A stretch of DNA of 64,000 nucleotides from Enterococcus casseliflavus NBRC 100478 (GCF_001544095.1 NZ_BCPT01000003.1:177537-241536), one strand, 5' to 3'. Positions 36,019 to 46,769 are shown, numbered from the stretch's first letter. A program made the numbers and translations. Notes: a model not told the origin generated them from the letters alone.

Positions 36019-37533
36019 TTAATTTTCTTGCGCAAATTCGGCAGCTTTTGTTCCTGCTTGGCGTCCGAAGATGATGATATCGGCAACGGCATTACCGCCA
36101 ATTCGGTTTTCACCATGCAACCCACCAGTTACTTCACCGGCTGCAAAAAGACCTGGAATGATCTCGTTATCCGTAGCGATCACTTCTGTGTTGGTGTTGA
36201 TCTTCACGCCGCCCATCGTGTGGTGGATACCAGGAGCGATGGCAATAGCATAGTAAGGTCCTGTTGACAAATCGTTGTCCATTGCTGTGCTGCGTCCAAA
36301 GGCTTCGTCTTCACCAGCAGCCACACTGCTGTTCCACGTAGCGATCGTGTCAGCAAGCGCTGCTTCTGGCATGTCCAATTCTTTTGCTAATTCTTCGATC
36401 GTGTCAGCGGATTTGACTAACCCTTGTTGCTCGTAAAAATCAATGGCTGTCACGCGTTCTTTGACACCTGCATCAAAAACTAACGTTGCTGATTTTTCAG
36501 GTAGGGCAATGATCGCTTCAGAGACTTTGTCTCGTGTTTCCATTTCATTGAAGAACCGTTCGCCTTCTTGATTGACCAAGATCGCGCCTTCTCCACGGAC
36601 AGCTTCAGTGATTAACAGTGATTTAGACTGATCCACTGTTGGGTGGATTTGGATTTGCTCTAAATCAACCGTTTGTCCACCTAATGCTTCGATCATTTTG
36701 ATCCCATCACCAGTCGAACCCTCTTGGTTCGTTGTCACGTAGTCTGCCAATTCTGGTTTGTATTCGGTGATCATGTCGAAATTGGCACCGAAACCGCCTG
36801 TTGTAACGACAACTGCTTTGGCATCAATGGTTTGTTCGGTTCCTTCTACTTCAACGGTCACCCCGTTGACTTGACCATCTTCTTCATTGATTTCTTTGAC
36901 ATCGGCATTCACAAAAATTGGGATTTCCAATTCATGGATGTTGCGCATCAAACCATCAACTAAGTATTCCCCAACAGCAGAACCATCCGATGGACGGTGC
37001 GTTCTTTTTTCACTCATCCCGCCAGTCGTTGTTAAGTTGTCTAAAGTGATACCCATGGAATCTAACCAATCGATTGCTTCTGCTGAATGATCCACAAAGT
37101 AGCGCAACAATTCTTCATCATTGGTGTTGTGACCACCAGCTAATGTTTCTTCATAAAATAGATCGTTTGAATCTTCGATGCCTTCTGCTTCTTGGAATTT
37201 GGTTTCTGAAGCGTTCATTCCTGCTGAAGATTTCAATGTATTCCCACCAGAAATTGGCATTTTTTCTAAAATAACTGGGTTTGCGCCAGCTTCTTTTGCT
37301 TGGATCGCAGCGGCCATTCCAGCGCCACCTGCACCGACGATCACGACATCGTAGCTGTCTGCAAGTTCGCTAGGGTCTGTGTATTCTTGACCAGATGCAG
37401 CAGAAGTTGCATCTGTTTCTTCATTAGCAGATGAACCAGTACTTGAGCTGCTGCTTGTTTGTGAATCAGCGCCACAAGCACTCAAAGTTGCTAACGAGGT
37501 TAGGACTAATAGTGTTTGGAAAATTTTCTTCAT
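36019..37533 (-). CDS. Exported FAD-dependent fumarate-reductase-like lipoprotein
   Basis: 504 residues from ATG 37533, which has TAGGAGG upstream; the longer frame lacks a ribosome site. A signal peptide ends in the lipobox LSAC, then a Ser/Thr-rich linker. The flavoprotein domain shows VIVGAGGAGMAAAIQA (FAD loop), GGNTLKSSAGMNA, HTMGGVKIN and the C-terminal GLFAAGEVTGGLHGENRIGG of the FrdA/flavocytochrome c family. It should reduce fumarate or a related enoate outside the membrane. I see no haem-binding CXXCH motif and no FMN_bind domain, so electrons must come from another protein, perhaps a flavin-based extracellular electron chain. Exact acceptor not decided. Confidence 0.87.
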   Translation of the reverse strand: MKKIFQTLLVLTSLATLSACGADSQTSSSSSTGSSANEETDATSAASGQEYTDPSELADSYDVVIVGAGGAGMAAAIQAKEAGANPVILEKMPISGGNTLKSSAGMNASETKFQEAEGIEDSNDLFYEETLAGGHNTNDEELLRYFVDHSAEAIDWLDSMGITLDNLTTTGGMSEKRTHRPSDGSAVGEYLVDGLMRNIHELEIPIFVNADVKEINEEDGQVNGVTVEVEGTEQTIDAKAVVVTTGGFGANFDMITEYKPELADYVTTNQEGSTGDGIKMIEALGGQTVDLEQIQIHPTVDQSKSLLITEAVRGEGAILVNQEGERFFNEMETRDKVSEAIIALPEKSATLVFDAGVKERVTAIDFYEQQGLVKSADTIEELAKELDMPEAALADTIATWNSSVAAGEDEAFGRSTAMDNDLSTGPYYAIAIAPGIHHTMGGVKINTNTEVIATDNEIIPGLFAAGEVTGGLHGENRIGGNAVADIIIFGRQAGTKAAEFAQEN

Positions 37534-38011
37534 TGTTTTTATTCCTCCTAAAACTTTTTCCAAATCAAAGACTAACATAGTTGTCATGTTATTTTTAGCT
37601 TTTGTTCGAAAAATCACATAATAATTAGAAAAGTTTAATTTATAAAGCGTTTTAGTCTAGATGAAAGGGTTTCTTGGTCATCATAAAAAAGAGTGAATTC
37701 GTGAATTTGTGGAAATAGAAGAATTATTGATTCTTTGATTTGTTTGGTATTAATCATGAAGGGAGAAAGCGAAGAGGCTTTGATTCGCCTCTCTTCTGTT
37801 ATTGAAAAAACGTACGTCACTGAGGTGCCGAGGAATGATCTCTTTTATTAAGAATAAATCAAATGCTTTGCGCTCAAAAGATAGAAAGAAATTGATGGCA
37901 TCCGTGTTTGTGGGCACCAACTTTTACTCAATAAATAAAGATAGAATCTTAGTTTTCAAGAGTCATTGCCAAGAAATTGCGGTGTTTCTTAAAAAAATCA
38001 AGAGAACTGTC
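37534..38011. other. Intergenic stretch without a supported gene
   Basis: About 480 bases between the flavoprotein gene and the metal-transport promoter. Short open frames at 37635-37820 (minus) and 37802-38038 (plus) have no convincing ribosome site or family look. A weak GAGGC/GCCTC hairpin lies at 37774-37792. Nothing else recognised. Confidence 0.5.
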
Positions 38012-38062
38012 TTGCAAAACAAATCCTTTCTTGTATAATAAAAATAAGTTAGGTCTACCTAA
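38012..38062 (+). promoter_or_regulatory. Promoter and DtxR-type operator of the metal importer
   Basis: TTGCAA (38012-38017), 16-base spacer, TATAAT (38034-38039). The perfect palindrome TTAGGTCTACCTAA (38049-38062) starts about 10 bases later, over the expected transcription start. Its form resembles operators of metal-dependent DtxR/MntR repressors, fitting repression by Mn-loaded regulator. Regulator not in the window. Confidence 0.7.
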
Positions 38063-38106
38063 AAAATAAATAAACTATCCTTAACTATGGAAATGGAGTG
38101 AAAATA

Positions 38107-38829
38107 ATGATTACTTTTTCAGAAATATCCGCAGCCTATGATGGCGATCATCAAGTGATCTCGGATTTGTCGTTTCAAGTAGAAAAACCGTCGATCGTAG
38201 GGATCATTGGTCCAAATGGGGCAGGGAAGTCGACGCTGATCAAAGCGGCGTTGAAATTGATCCCTTCCAGTGGGAACATGAGTGTCGACAAAAAAGCGTT
38301 AAAAGACTTTCAAAAGGAAATTGCCTATGTCGAACAAAAGACTGCGGTTGATTACACGTTTCCGATCACAGTCAAAGAAGTCGTATCTTTAGGCTTGTAT
38401 CCTAAGATGCGCATGTTCCAAAGGATGTCGGCAAACGATTGGCAGAAAGTGACAGCCGCTCTGGCAGCGGTAGAAATGGAATCCTTTGCGGAACGTCAGA
38501 TTGGGGAATTGTCCGGCGGGCAGTTTCAGCGGGTCTTGATTGCTCGAACGTTGGTTCAAGATGCCAACTATATTTTCCTCGATGAGCCCTTTGTAGGGAT
38601 CGATGCCACCAGTGAAGCGATCATCGTCGGCCTGTTGCGTAACTTGCGAGATGCTGGCAAGACGATTTTTATCGTTCACCATGATCTGGGGAAAATCACC
38701 GAATACTTTGATTACTTGGTTCTGCTCAATCAAACCCTGATCGCTGCGGGACCAGTCAGTGAAGTCTTTACCGAGAGCAATTTGAAGCAAACATTTGGCG
38801 ATGCGATCATCGTGAAAGGAGGCGTTTAA
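38107..38829 (+). CDS. Manganese-type ABC importer ATPase
   Basis: 240 residues from ATG 38107; GTG 38098 overlaps the ribosome site and is unlikely. Walker [10 protein letters not shown], signature [14 protein letters not shown] and Walker [12 protein letters not shown] are intact. The protein matches the ATPases of Mn/Zn (cluster A-I) importers, such as EfaC or PsaB. It starts 45 bases after the metal-repressor-type palindrome and is followed one base later by the permease/binding-protein fusion, so the two make a complete transporter. Confidence 0.92.
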   Translation: MITFSEISAAYDGDHQVISDLSFQVEKPSIVGIIGPNGAGKSTLIKAALKLIPSSGNMSVDKKALKDFQKEIAYVEQKTAVDYTFPITVKEVVSLGLYPKMRMFQRMSANDWQKVTAALAAVEMESFAERQIGELSGGQFQRVLIARTLVQDANYIFLDEPFVGIDATSEAIIVGLLRNLRDAGKTIFIVHHDLGKITEYFDYLVLLNQTLIAAGPVSEVFTESNLKQTFGDAIIVKGGV

Positions 38830-38830
38830 C

Positions 38831-40588
38831 ATGTTGACAAGCTTTTTTACGAGTTTAAGTAACTATCATTTCTTGCAAAATGCCTTGATCACGGCAGTCG
38901 CGATCGGGATTGTGGCAGGGGTGATCGGTTGTTTTATTATCTTACGAGGGATGTCCTTGATGGGGGATGCAATCTCTCATGCGGTCTTACCAGGGGTAGC
39001 CTTGTCTTATATCTTCGGCGTTCATTTTTTTGTCGGGGCGATCTTCTTTGGGATCTTGGCTTCCATGATCATTACCTATATCGCCAATAACAGCCTGATC
39101 AAAAGCGATACGGCGATCGGTATCACCTTTAGTTCGTTTCTAGCTTTAGGGGTTATCTTGATTGGAGTAGCAAATAGTTCGACTGATTTGTTTCACATTT
39201 TGTTTGGGAATGTGCTAGCGGTGCAAGACAGCGACAAATGGCTGACGATCGCTATCGCTATCCTTGTGCTGGCAGTGATCATCCTCTTCTTCCGTCCACT
39301 GTTGATCACGTCTTTTGATCCGATGATGGCAAAGGCCTTTGGGATGAAAGTGCAAGCCTATCACTATTTATTGATGTTCTTGTTGACTTTGGTTTCAGTG
39401 ACAGCGATGCAAAGCGTCGGAACGATCTTGATCGTGGCTCTGTTAGTCACTCCAGCAGCAACGGCTTATCTTTATACAAAACAATTGAAGCATATGATGG
39501 TCATCGCAGGGGTTTTAGGTGGTTTCGCCTCATTTATCGGCTTGTTTATCGGGTACAGCTTTAATATTGCCGCAGGATCAAGTATCGTTTTGACCGCAGG
39601 AGCCTTTTTCGTGATCGGTTTCTTGTTCTCACCAAAACAAAAGACCAGTCCAGTCAAACGCTGGTCAGCGACGGCGGTTTTAGCAACGGCAGCTGTAGCT
39701 GGTGGCTTCTTTTTGGCACAACAAAACGGACAGATGGCCCAAACAGAAGGGAAACTTTCAGTAGTAGCGACCAATTCGATCATTGCTGATATTACGGAAA
39801 ACATTGCCGGTGATCGAATCGATCTTCACAGTATCGTACCAGTGGGGCGTGATCCCCATGAATATGAACCTTTAGTGGAAGATGTTCGAAAAGCGACCGA
39901 TGCCGATCTTATCCTTTACAACGGCTTGAATCTAGAAACTGGCGGCAATGGCTGGTTTACCAAATTGATGAACAATGCCAATAAGGTAGAAAATGAAGAT
40001 TACTTTGCCGTCAGTGATGGCGTGGATGTGCTTTATCTTTCTGATGATGAAGACCACAGCAAAGCCGATCCTCATGCCTGGTTAAATCTAGAAAACGGTA
40101 TGATCTATGCCCGCAACATTGCTCAACGTTTGAGCGAAAAGGACCCTGACAATCGCTCTTTCTATGAAGAAAACCTTGAACGCTACTTGGCTTCATTAGA
40201 AGAACTGGATCAGCAAGCGAAGGAAAACTTCCAATCGATTCCCGAAGAGAAGAAATTGATCGTCACCAGTGAGGGAGCCTTCAAATACTTCTCCAAAGCC
40301 TACGGTGTACCGTCTGCCTATATCTGGGAAATCAATACCGAAGAAGAAGGAACCCCTGCGCAAATCAAGAACTTAGTGGATCAGCTGCAAAACTCAGCCG
40401 TCGCTTCCTTATTTGTCGAAAGCAGCGTCAATACTCGTCCGATGCAAAGTGTTTCTCGTGATGCAGGTATTCCGATATTCGGAACCGTCTTTACCGATTC
40501 GATTGCAGAACCGGGAGAAGAAGGCGACAGCTACTATAACATGATGAAGTGGAATCTCGATACGATTTATCAGGGCTTGAATCAATAA
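38831..40588 (+). CDS. Fused metal ABC permease and solute-binding protein
   Basis: 585 residues that join two normally separate proteins. Residues 1-270 are a metal ABC-3 permease with about eight helices (EfaB/PsaC-like; [20 protein letters not shown]). Residues about 278-298 are one more hydrophobic segment that replaces the lipoprotein anchor. Residues about 305-585 are a cluster A-I binding protein with candidate ligands H343, H415, E481 and D556. The gaps of 72, 66 and 75 equal those of the known Mn ligands of PsaA (H67, H139, E205, D280), so manganese is the likely cargo. No lipobox Cys is present. The frame is open throughout, so this is a true fusion in this sequence. Confidence 0.93.
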   Translation: MLTSFFTSLSNYHFLQNALITAVAIGIVAGVIGCFIILRGMSLMGDAISHAVLPGVALSYIFGVHFFVGAIFFGILASMIITYIANNSLIKSDTAIGITFSSFLALGVILIGVANSSTDLFHILFGNVLAVQDSDKWLTIAIAILVLAVIILFFRPLLITSFDPMMAKAFGMKVQAYHYLLMFLLTLVSVTAMQSVGTILIVALLVTPAATAYLYTKQLKHMMVIAGVLGGFASFIGLFIGYSFNIAAGSSIVLTAGAFFVIGFLFSPKQKTSPVKRWSATAVLATAAVAGGFFLAQQNGQMAQTEGKLSVVATNSIIADITENIAGDRIDLHSIVPVGRDPHEYEPLVEDVRKATDADLILYNGLNLETGGNGWFTKLMNNANKVENEDYFAVSDGVDVLYLSDDEDHSKADPHAWLNLENGMIYARNIAQRLSEKDPDNRSFYEENLERYLASLEELDQQAKENFQSIPEEKKLIVTSEGAFKYFSKAYGVPSAYIWEINTEEEGTPAQIKNLVDQLQNSAVASLFVESSVNTRPMQSVSRDAGIPIFGTVFTDSIAEPGEEGDSYYNMMKWNLDTIYQGLNQ

Positions 40589-40591
40589 TGC

Positions 40592-40632
40592 AAAAAACAT
40601 CCTTAGCTCGTTCTGGCTAAGGATGTTTTTTC
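40592..40632. terminator. Bidirectional terminator after the metal importer
   Basis: ACATCCTTAGC (40597-40607) pairs with GCTAAGGATGT (40616-40626), A-run left, T-run right. The stop codon of the leftward 57-codon gene lies inside the right arm. Confidence 0.9.
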
Positions 40633-40790
40633 GTCGTATTTTTGTGCTGGAGAAAAGCAAAGAGATAAAATCCGCAGCCCATCAAAGCAGCAAGAAAAGC
40701 GATGACAGGAAAGTACAACCCCTGACCGTATACATAGGCTGTATAAGCGAAGAAGGCGATCAAAAACCAAAGCGTTCCCGAGATGAGCAT
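40617..40790 (-). CDS. Small membrane protein, 57 residues
   Basis: Not in any named family I recognise. ATG 40790 is preceded by TAGGAGG at ideal spacing. The protein starts MLISGTLWFLIAFFAYTAYV and has two hydrophobic helices (about 3-20 and 26-47) with a short YGQG turn between, then a basic tail (HKNTTKKHP). The coding end overlaps the terminator stem. On the minus strand TTTTTG, 17 bases, TATACT upstream could be its promoter. It is probably a real gene, judged by ribosome site and protein character. Confidence 0.72.
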   Translation of the reverse strand: MLISGTLWFLIAFFAYTAYVYGQGLYFPVIAFLAALMGCGFYLFAFLQHKNTTKKHP

Positions 40791-40856
40791 TTTTTGGTTC
40801 CTCCTAATTGTTGAAAAGTGTTTATTTAGTATATTTTAACACGGTAGGCGCAAAAA

Positions 40857-40903
40857 GAAAATCAGCGAATCGAACGTTTGCTGAAACGAGTCGCTGATTT
40901 TTT
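40857..40903. terminator. Terminator after the phosphoesterase gene
   Basis: AAATCAGCGA (40858-40867) pairs with TCGCTGATTT (40891-40900), flanked by A-run and T-run; works for the leftward gene and possibly both ways. Confidence 0.8.
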
Positions 40904-40924
40904 CCCAATTGCACCGATGAACAG

Positions 40925-41785
40925 TTAAGAAACGTTCAATTGCTGTTGCGGTTCTAAATGGTAATAAAGGATCTCAGGTGGGACACCGAGTCGGGCGGGA
41001 ATCTTGGTCATACCAACCCCGCTGGAAACACTTAATAAGGTCTCATTGCCTAAAAGGTAGAGCCCATCGGTATATTTCAACGCGCCCTTTGTTTTCGCAT
41101 AATAAAAAGGCAAGCGAATCTGCCCGCCATGGCTATGGCCAGAAAGAATCAAGTCGTAGTTTGGCAGATTGGTGATCCGAGAAACATAATCGGGTTCATG
41201 GAGCAAAAGCAACTGCCATTCTGCTAAGGTTGCTTCATAGGTAAAACTGACTTTCGGACTTTCTATATCGATACCGACAATATTCATCGACGTTTTGTCA
41301 TCAGAACCAAAAACCGACTCATTATCAAGTAAGGTAAACCCTGCATGCTGGTATATTTCCTTAACAAAGTAATGCCCGTCATTCAAATGGTCATGGTTCC
41401 CCATAACTGCGATCTTACCCAGAGGCGCTTGCAATTTTTTCAGCTTTTCGATCAGTCGCTTGGTTGAACGATGCGGCCATTTTTTATAATTATCGATCAG
41501 ATCCCCCGTGATGATGATCAGATCCGGCTTATTTTGGATCGTTGATCGAATGATGCGATTCATTCGCCGTGGTTTGTACCAACGAGAAAAATGAAGGTCG
41601 CTGATATGGGCGATCACGAGATTGCTTTCTGCTTGATAAAGATCGTAAGCCTTTGAAATATCTAAGACGGTGCGCTTGTCTTTTTTTATGAGGTAGTGCC
41701 GTTGTTTGAGAAGATGCGGTTCAATAATAAAGGAGTAAACTAGCAAGCCCGTAAGGAGGAATGCAATAAGAATGAGGGTGTACAT
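40925..41785 (-). CDS. Membrane-anchored metallophosphoesterase (YkuE-like)
   Basis: 286 residues. An N-terminal membrane helix (about 2-22) precedes a calcineurin-type domain with all metal-binding motifs: ISDLHFSRW, GDLID, GNHDH, and LSGHSHGGQ. Relatives such as YkuE hydrolyse phosphoesters at the cell surface or membrane (UDP-diacylglucosamine pyrophosphatase-like group). The substrate here is unknown. Monocistronic, terminated at 40857-40903. Confidence 0.88.
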   Translation of the reverse strand: MYTLILIAFLLTGLLVYSFIIEPHLLKQRHYLIKKDKRTVLDISKAYDLYQAESNLVIAHISDLHFSRWYKPRRMNRIIRSTIQNKPDLIIITGDLIDNYKKWPHRSTKRLIEKLKKLQAPLGKIAVMGNHDHLNDGHYFVKEIYQHAGFTLLDNESVFGSDDKTSMNIVGIDIESPKVSFTYEATLAEWQLLLLHEPDYVSRITNLPNYDLILSGHSHGGQIRLPFYYAKTKGALKYTDGLYLLGNETLLSVSSGVGMTKIPARLGVPPEILYYHLEPQQQLNVS

Positions 41786-41903
41786 GGCGTGGCTCCTTTT
41801 TTGATTTGCTAGTTTCTAGCATAGTAGATTCTTACAAAAAAAGCAATCATGCGAAAGCAAAAATAACAAAAAATATCCATCGTATTTCGTTTGTTTCTTC
41901 CAT

Positions 41904-41948
41904 GAAAAAAAGATACAAAAGGGGCGGCAATAGCCGATCTTTTGTATC
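41904..41948 (-). terminator. Terminator of the unknown membrane protein gene
   Basis: GATACAAAAG / CTTTTGTATC stem around a GC-rich loop that itself pairs (CGGC / GCCG); on the minus strand a TTTTTTT run follows. Confidence 0.8.
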
Positions 41949-41959
41949 CTAGATCGCAA

Positions 41960-42676
41960 TTATTTGATTTTCACCAAACGTTTAAAGCGTGCTTTGTGTT
42001 TGACGGGGATCAAAGCCATGACACAATCATAAGGGACGGAGATGATCGCCCATGCGAGACTTTTACTTGAAGCAAAGGGATAGTTTTGCTTTAAGACAAA
42101 ATGGCCACTGATCAAGGCAAAACCGATACTGCCGACCCACAGCCATTGCGGGTTCCAATTCGTAAAGTGTTGGAGGGCTGTGATGACAAACGGATAGCCG
42201 TAAAAGTACAATGCAGTCAAAACGAAAGTGACATTTTTGGTTAATTGACGCAGGGTCAGTAAGAAAAATAAGCCAGAAAGAACGATACCCAATGGCGGGA
42301 ACAGACTAACTAAGAAGGAATACACGATGCCCCATACGATCATGCCAGGTCCTTTGACGAGAGCGGCTAAGACAAAGACAAAAAGTAGGAATAAGAGCTG
42401 TTGCGAAAAACTTGCTGCTGTCAAAAGTCCGAAGAAACCAACCAATAACCAGTGAGAAAAAGTCGTTGTTTGATTCTTTTGTGGTGTCTGTTGCTGCAAT
42501 TTTAGCCAGGTAGCAAAATTCGGGAAATCATGCTGGAAATTTCGCTGAAAATCGCTGTTGAATGCTTGATGGGCATTTTGCTGCCGATAGTAATGATATT
42601 GATGTTTTAACGTGCCTTTCGTGGCTGCTTTTTGGCCAGAAAAAAAGCGGCCGGGATCAATTTTTGATCGTTCCAT
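41960..42676 (-). CDS. Unknown multi-pass membrane protein
   Basis: 238 residues, family not recognised. The first 75 residues are hydrophilic and rich in Gln, His and Tyr (QYHYYRQQNAHQAFNSDF), then about six hydrophobic segments run to near residue 225, and the tail is basic (KHKARFKRLVKIK). GGAGGTGG precedes ATG 42676. It stands alone between a terminator and the tatD gene. No function proposed. Confidence 0.75.
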   Translation of the reverse strand: MERSKIDPGRFFSGQKAATKGTLKHQYHYYRQQNAHQAFNSDFQRNFQHDFPNFATWLKLQQQTPQKNQTTTFSHWLLVGFFGLLTAASFSQQLLFLLFVFVLAALVKGPGMIVWGIVYSFLVSLFPPLGIVLSGLFFLLTLRQLTKNVTFVLTALYFYGYPFVITALQHFTNWNPQWLWVGSIGFALISGHFVLKQNYPFASSKSLAWAIISVPYDCVMALIPVKHKARFKRLVKIK

Positions 42677-42861
42677 ATTTCCACCTCCATACGATTTCGT
42701 TACCCTCAGTATAGAGAAAATCAGCTTCGGCGTCCTCCAACTTTGGGCGGATTTTTTTTGCTTGCTGAAAGTTTTCTTAAACTGCTGAAAAAAGCGAAGA
42801 GGATTCGTTTCTTAAACCGTCAAAATATGCTAGAGTATAGAAGGACTAAGGAGGAGATTTC

Positions 42862-43624
42862 ATGATTTTTGATTCTCATACACATTTGAATGCAGAACAG
42901 TTTAACGAAGACATTCCCGAAACGGTCGCCCGTGCGCAAGAACTAGGAGTAACGGAGATGGCGGTCGTCGGTTTCGATCAGCCAACGATTGAAAAATCGT
43001 TAGCATTAAGCAAAGAATATCCTGGCATTTACAGTATTATCGGTTGGCATCCAACCGAAGCTGGTTCTTATACCCCACAAGTGGAAACCTATTTGCAAGA
43101 GCGCTTGGAACAACCAAAAGTCGTTGCCCTAGGTGAAATCGGTTTAGACTATCACTGGATGGAAGATCCGAAGGAAGTTCAAGAAAAGGTCTTTCGTCGG
43201 CAAATGGCGATCGCCCGTGAACATCAGCTGCCTATCAGTATTCATACCCGTGAAGCCTTAGAAGATACCTATGCGATTTTAAAGGATGAAAAAGTCCAAA
43301 CGATCGGCGGCATCATGCACAGCTTTAGTGGGGACGGCGAATGGGCGAAAAAGTTCTTGGACCTAGGAATGTATATTTCCTTTAGTGGTGTCGTGACCTT
43401 CAAAAAGGCGACGGAGGTACAAGAAGCTGCGCAAGTCGTGCCACAAGATCGGCTACTCGTTGAGACTGACGCGCCGTATTTAGCCCCTGTTCCTTATCGT
43501 GGCAAGCGCAATGAACCGGGCTATACTCATTATGTAGTGGATAAAATCGCGGAGCTGCGGCAAGAAGCGGTGGCTGATGTTGCGGCCTACACGACAAAAA
43601 ATGCCCATCGCTTGTTTAGGATCA

Positions 43625-43632
<8 letters not shown>
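42862..43632 (+). CDS. tatD: TatD-family metal-dependent DNase
   Basis: 256 residues, full length. The metal-binding HTH near the start (FDSHTHLN, H6 and H8), [21 protein letters not shown] and the final ETDAPYLAP motif are all present. TatD enzymes are cytoplasmic Mg/Mn-dependent DNases of the amidohydrolase fold, in Firmicutes usually encoded with rnmV and rsmA, exactly as here. AAGGAGG precedes ATG 42862. It overlaps rnmV by 8 bases. Confidence 0.95.
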
Positions 43633-45081
<1,449 letters not shown>

Positions 45082-45087
45082 CTTCAA

Positions 45088-45121
45088 TAAAAACGGATGT
45101 TGAATAAACATTCGTTTTTTT
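45088..45121 (+). terminator. Terminator after rsmA
   Basis: AAACGGATGT / ACATTCGTTT stem with one G-U pair, then TTTTTG. Confidence 0.75.
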
Positions 45122-45126
45122 GTGTC

Positions 45127-45155
45127 TTGACACCTCGTGGAAATACCAGTAGAAT
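45127..45155 (+). promoter_or_regulatory. Sigma-A promoter of the ECF S-component gene
   Basis: TTGACA (45127-45132), 17-base spacer, TAGAAT (45150-45155), 44 bases before the start codon. Confidence 0.75.
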
Positions 45156-45199
45156 AAGCAAGACAGAACTGTCATGACACATTGAAGGAGAGAGTATAA

Positions 45200-45811
45200 A
45201 TGAAAAATCATTCCATCCGCCATTTAACGATCGCTGCATTGTTGATCGGCATGGGGATCGTCATTCCCATGGTAATGCCCAAAATCGTCATCGGACCAGC
45301 ATCTTTTACCTTAGCTAGCCATGTGCCCGTCTTTGTGGCGATGTTCTTTTCACCTGCGATGGCGATCGCGGTAGCTTTAGGAACGACCTTTGGCTTTTTC
45401 TTAACACTGCCACCAATCATTGCTTTACGGGCATTGTCCCATGTTGTTTTTGCCGTCATCGGTGCCTTTTATTTACAGAAGCACCCAGATATTTTACTAA
45501 AAAATGGCAAACCCTCTTTATTGAATATCAAATTTCAGAGCTTTAACTTGATTATCGGACTGATCCATTCTGCCGTAGAAATGGCAGTCGTTGCCGCCTT
45601 TTACTTCACAGGAAATGTACCAGGGACCGCATTCGATGGTAATTTTTACTATTTCTTGTTCGTTTTGATGGGGATCGGCGGTTTGATCCATAGCTTGATC
45701 GATTTCAATTTGGCTTATTTTGTTGCAGGTGCCTTAAGCAAACAATTTGATATTCGTTCGTTTTCGAAAGCAAAAGGACGCTTTATTCAGAAACAGAAGA
45801 AAGTGGCATAA
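45200..45811 (+). CDS. ECF transporter S-component, niacin-type (NiaX-like)
   Basis: 203 residues with five to six helices. The N-terminal LTIAALLIGMGIVIPMVMPKIVIGPASFTLASHVPVF resembles S-components of energy-coupling-factor vitamin importers, closest in my memory to the NiaX group. The S-component binds the vitamin and docks on a shared EcfAAT module encoded elsewhere. AAGGAGAG precedes ATG 45200. Vitamin identity is tentative; thiamine or another S-type is possible. Confidence 0.72.
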   Translation: MKNHSIRHLTIAALLIGMGIVIPMVMPKIVIGPASFTLASHVPVFVAMFFSPAMAIAVALGTTFGFFLTLPPIIALRALSHVVFAVIGAFYLQKHPDILLKNGKPSLLNIKFQSFNLIIGLIHSAVEMAVVAAFYFTGNVPGTAFDGNFYYFLFVLMGIGGLIHSLIDFNLAYFVAGALSKQFDIRSFSKAKGRFIQKQKKVA

Positions 45812-45822
45812 GCGCCAGTTTG

Positions 45823-45859
45823 AATAGACCCGCTGCTTAAACGGGTCTATTTTTTTTTG
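45823..45859 (+). terminator. Terminator after the ECF S-component gene
   Basis: AATAGACCCG (45823-45832) pairs with CGGGTCTATT (45842-45851), then a run of Ts. Confidence 0.85.
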
Positions 45860-45949
45860 TTTAGATTAAGAAAATACTCCTTCCTAAAAAGTTTATTATA
45901 GTGAAATAATAAACAGAAATAAGTTATAATATACAAGAGGAGGAAGTAG

Positions 45950-46720
45950 ATAAAGAAGAAAAAGTTAAAACGGTTACTTTTAGGTATGTTCGTCTTGATG
46001 CTCTTCTTTCTGCTGATTTTTTATGACAGTAAGAACGGGCAGTCCCCCTTTGAAAAGATAGAGGATGAATTGACACTAGCACTTTCGGATGAAGAACAAA
46101 CACCAGAGCCTGAATACAGTGAGGTTATTCAATTGGATGTTCCGTTAGAAAATCAATTCGATGAAGTGGCGTTAGGGAACGGCTGTGAGGTAACGGCTTT
46201 ATCGATGCTCTTGAATTTTTACGGATTTGATACCAATAAAAATCAATTGGCGGAAGAATTAGCGTATGTCCCGCTTTATGAGGATTATTATCACCATGGA
46301 GATCCACGAGAAGGCTTTGTTGGAAACATCTATGGCGGCGATAGCGCGATGGGGGTTGACGTAGAACCGATCACCGATGTCGCCGAAAGGATTGTAAAAG
46401 AGCAATACGAAGTCATTAGTGGACGAGACAAAAGCTTTGATGAGATCGTCAAAGTACTACAATCTGGGAAACCAGTTTGGATGATTGCGACGTTAGAATT
46501 ACAAGTACCGACCGATGCTGATTTCTTTCAGTGGAATACCCAAAATGGCGAAATTCTTGTGACGGCATTGATCCATTCGGTGGTGATCACAGGTATCGAT
46601 GGTGATACGATGTATGTCAACGACCCTTATGGGCATAAGGATCGTGAAGTCAGCAAAGAAGACTTAGCAACGATCTATGAAAAAATGGGTCAGCAATACT
46701 TATATTTAGAAGAAATCTAA
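45950..46720 (+). CDS. C39-like cysteine peptidase-fold surface protein, apparent AUA start
   Basis: 256 residues if translation starts at the ATA 45950. AGGAGG (45938-45943) lies six bases before it, and reading from ATA gives a perfect N-terminal anchor: basic n-region KKKKLKR, then a hydrophobic stretch LLLGMFVLMLFFLLIFY. The first in-frame ATG (45986) has no ribosome site and would lose the basic region. TAG stops the frame immediately upstream. The extracellular domain has GNGCEVTALSMLLNFYG with the candidate catalytic Cys and, towards the end, IHSVVITGIDG with the His and YVNDPYG, as in peptidase C39-like (C39_2) proteins. Probably a membrane-anchored cell-surface protein; substrate unknown. 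Confidence 0.75.
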   Translation: MKKKKLKRLLLGMFVLMLFFLLIFYDSKNGQSPFEKIEDELTLALSDEEQTPEPEYSEVIQLDVPLENQFDEVALGNGCEVTALSMLLNFYGFDTNKNQLAEELAYVPLYEDYYHHGDPREGFVGNIYGGDSAMGVDVEPITDVAERIVKEQYEVISGRDKSFDEIVKVLQSGKPVWMIATLELQVPTDADFFQWNTQNGEILVTALIHSVVITGIDGDTMYVNDPYGHKDREVSKEDLATIYEKMGQQYLYLEEI

Positions 46721-46740
46721 GAAAAATCCCTAACTTGCCG

Positions 46741-46769
46741 TTGACAGTAAATGAAAAAACAATTATAAT
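46741..46769 (+). promoter_or_regulatory. Promoter of the methionine operon
   Basis: TTGACA (46741-46746), 17-base spacer, TATAAT (46764-46769): consensus at both elements, directly before the T-box leader. Confidence 0.85.

Noticed and set aside
37802..38038. 78-codon frame before the metal importer
   Set aside because: No convincing ribosome site, basic low-complexity composition, and its end runs through the -35 and -10 of the importer promoter.
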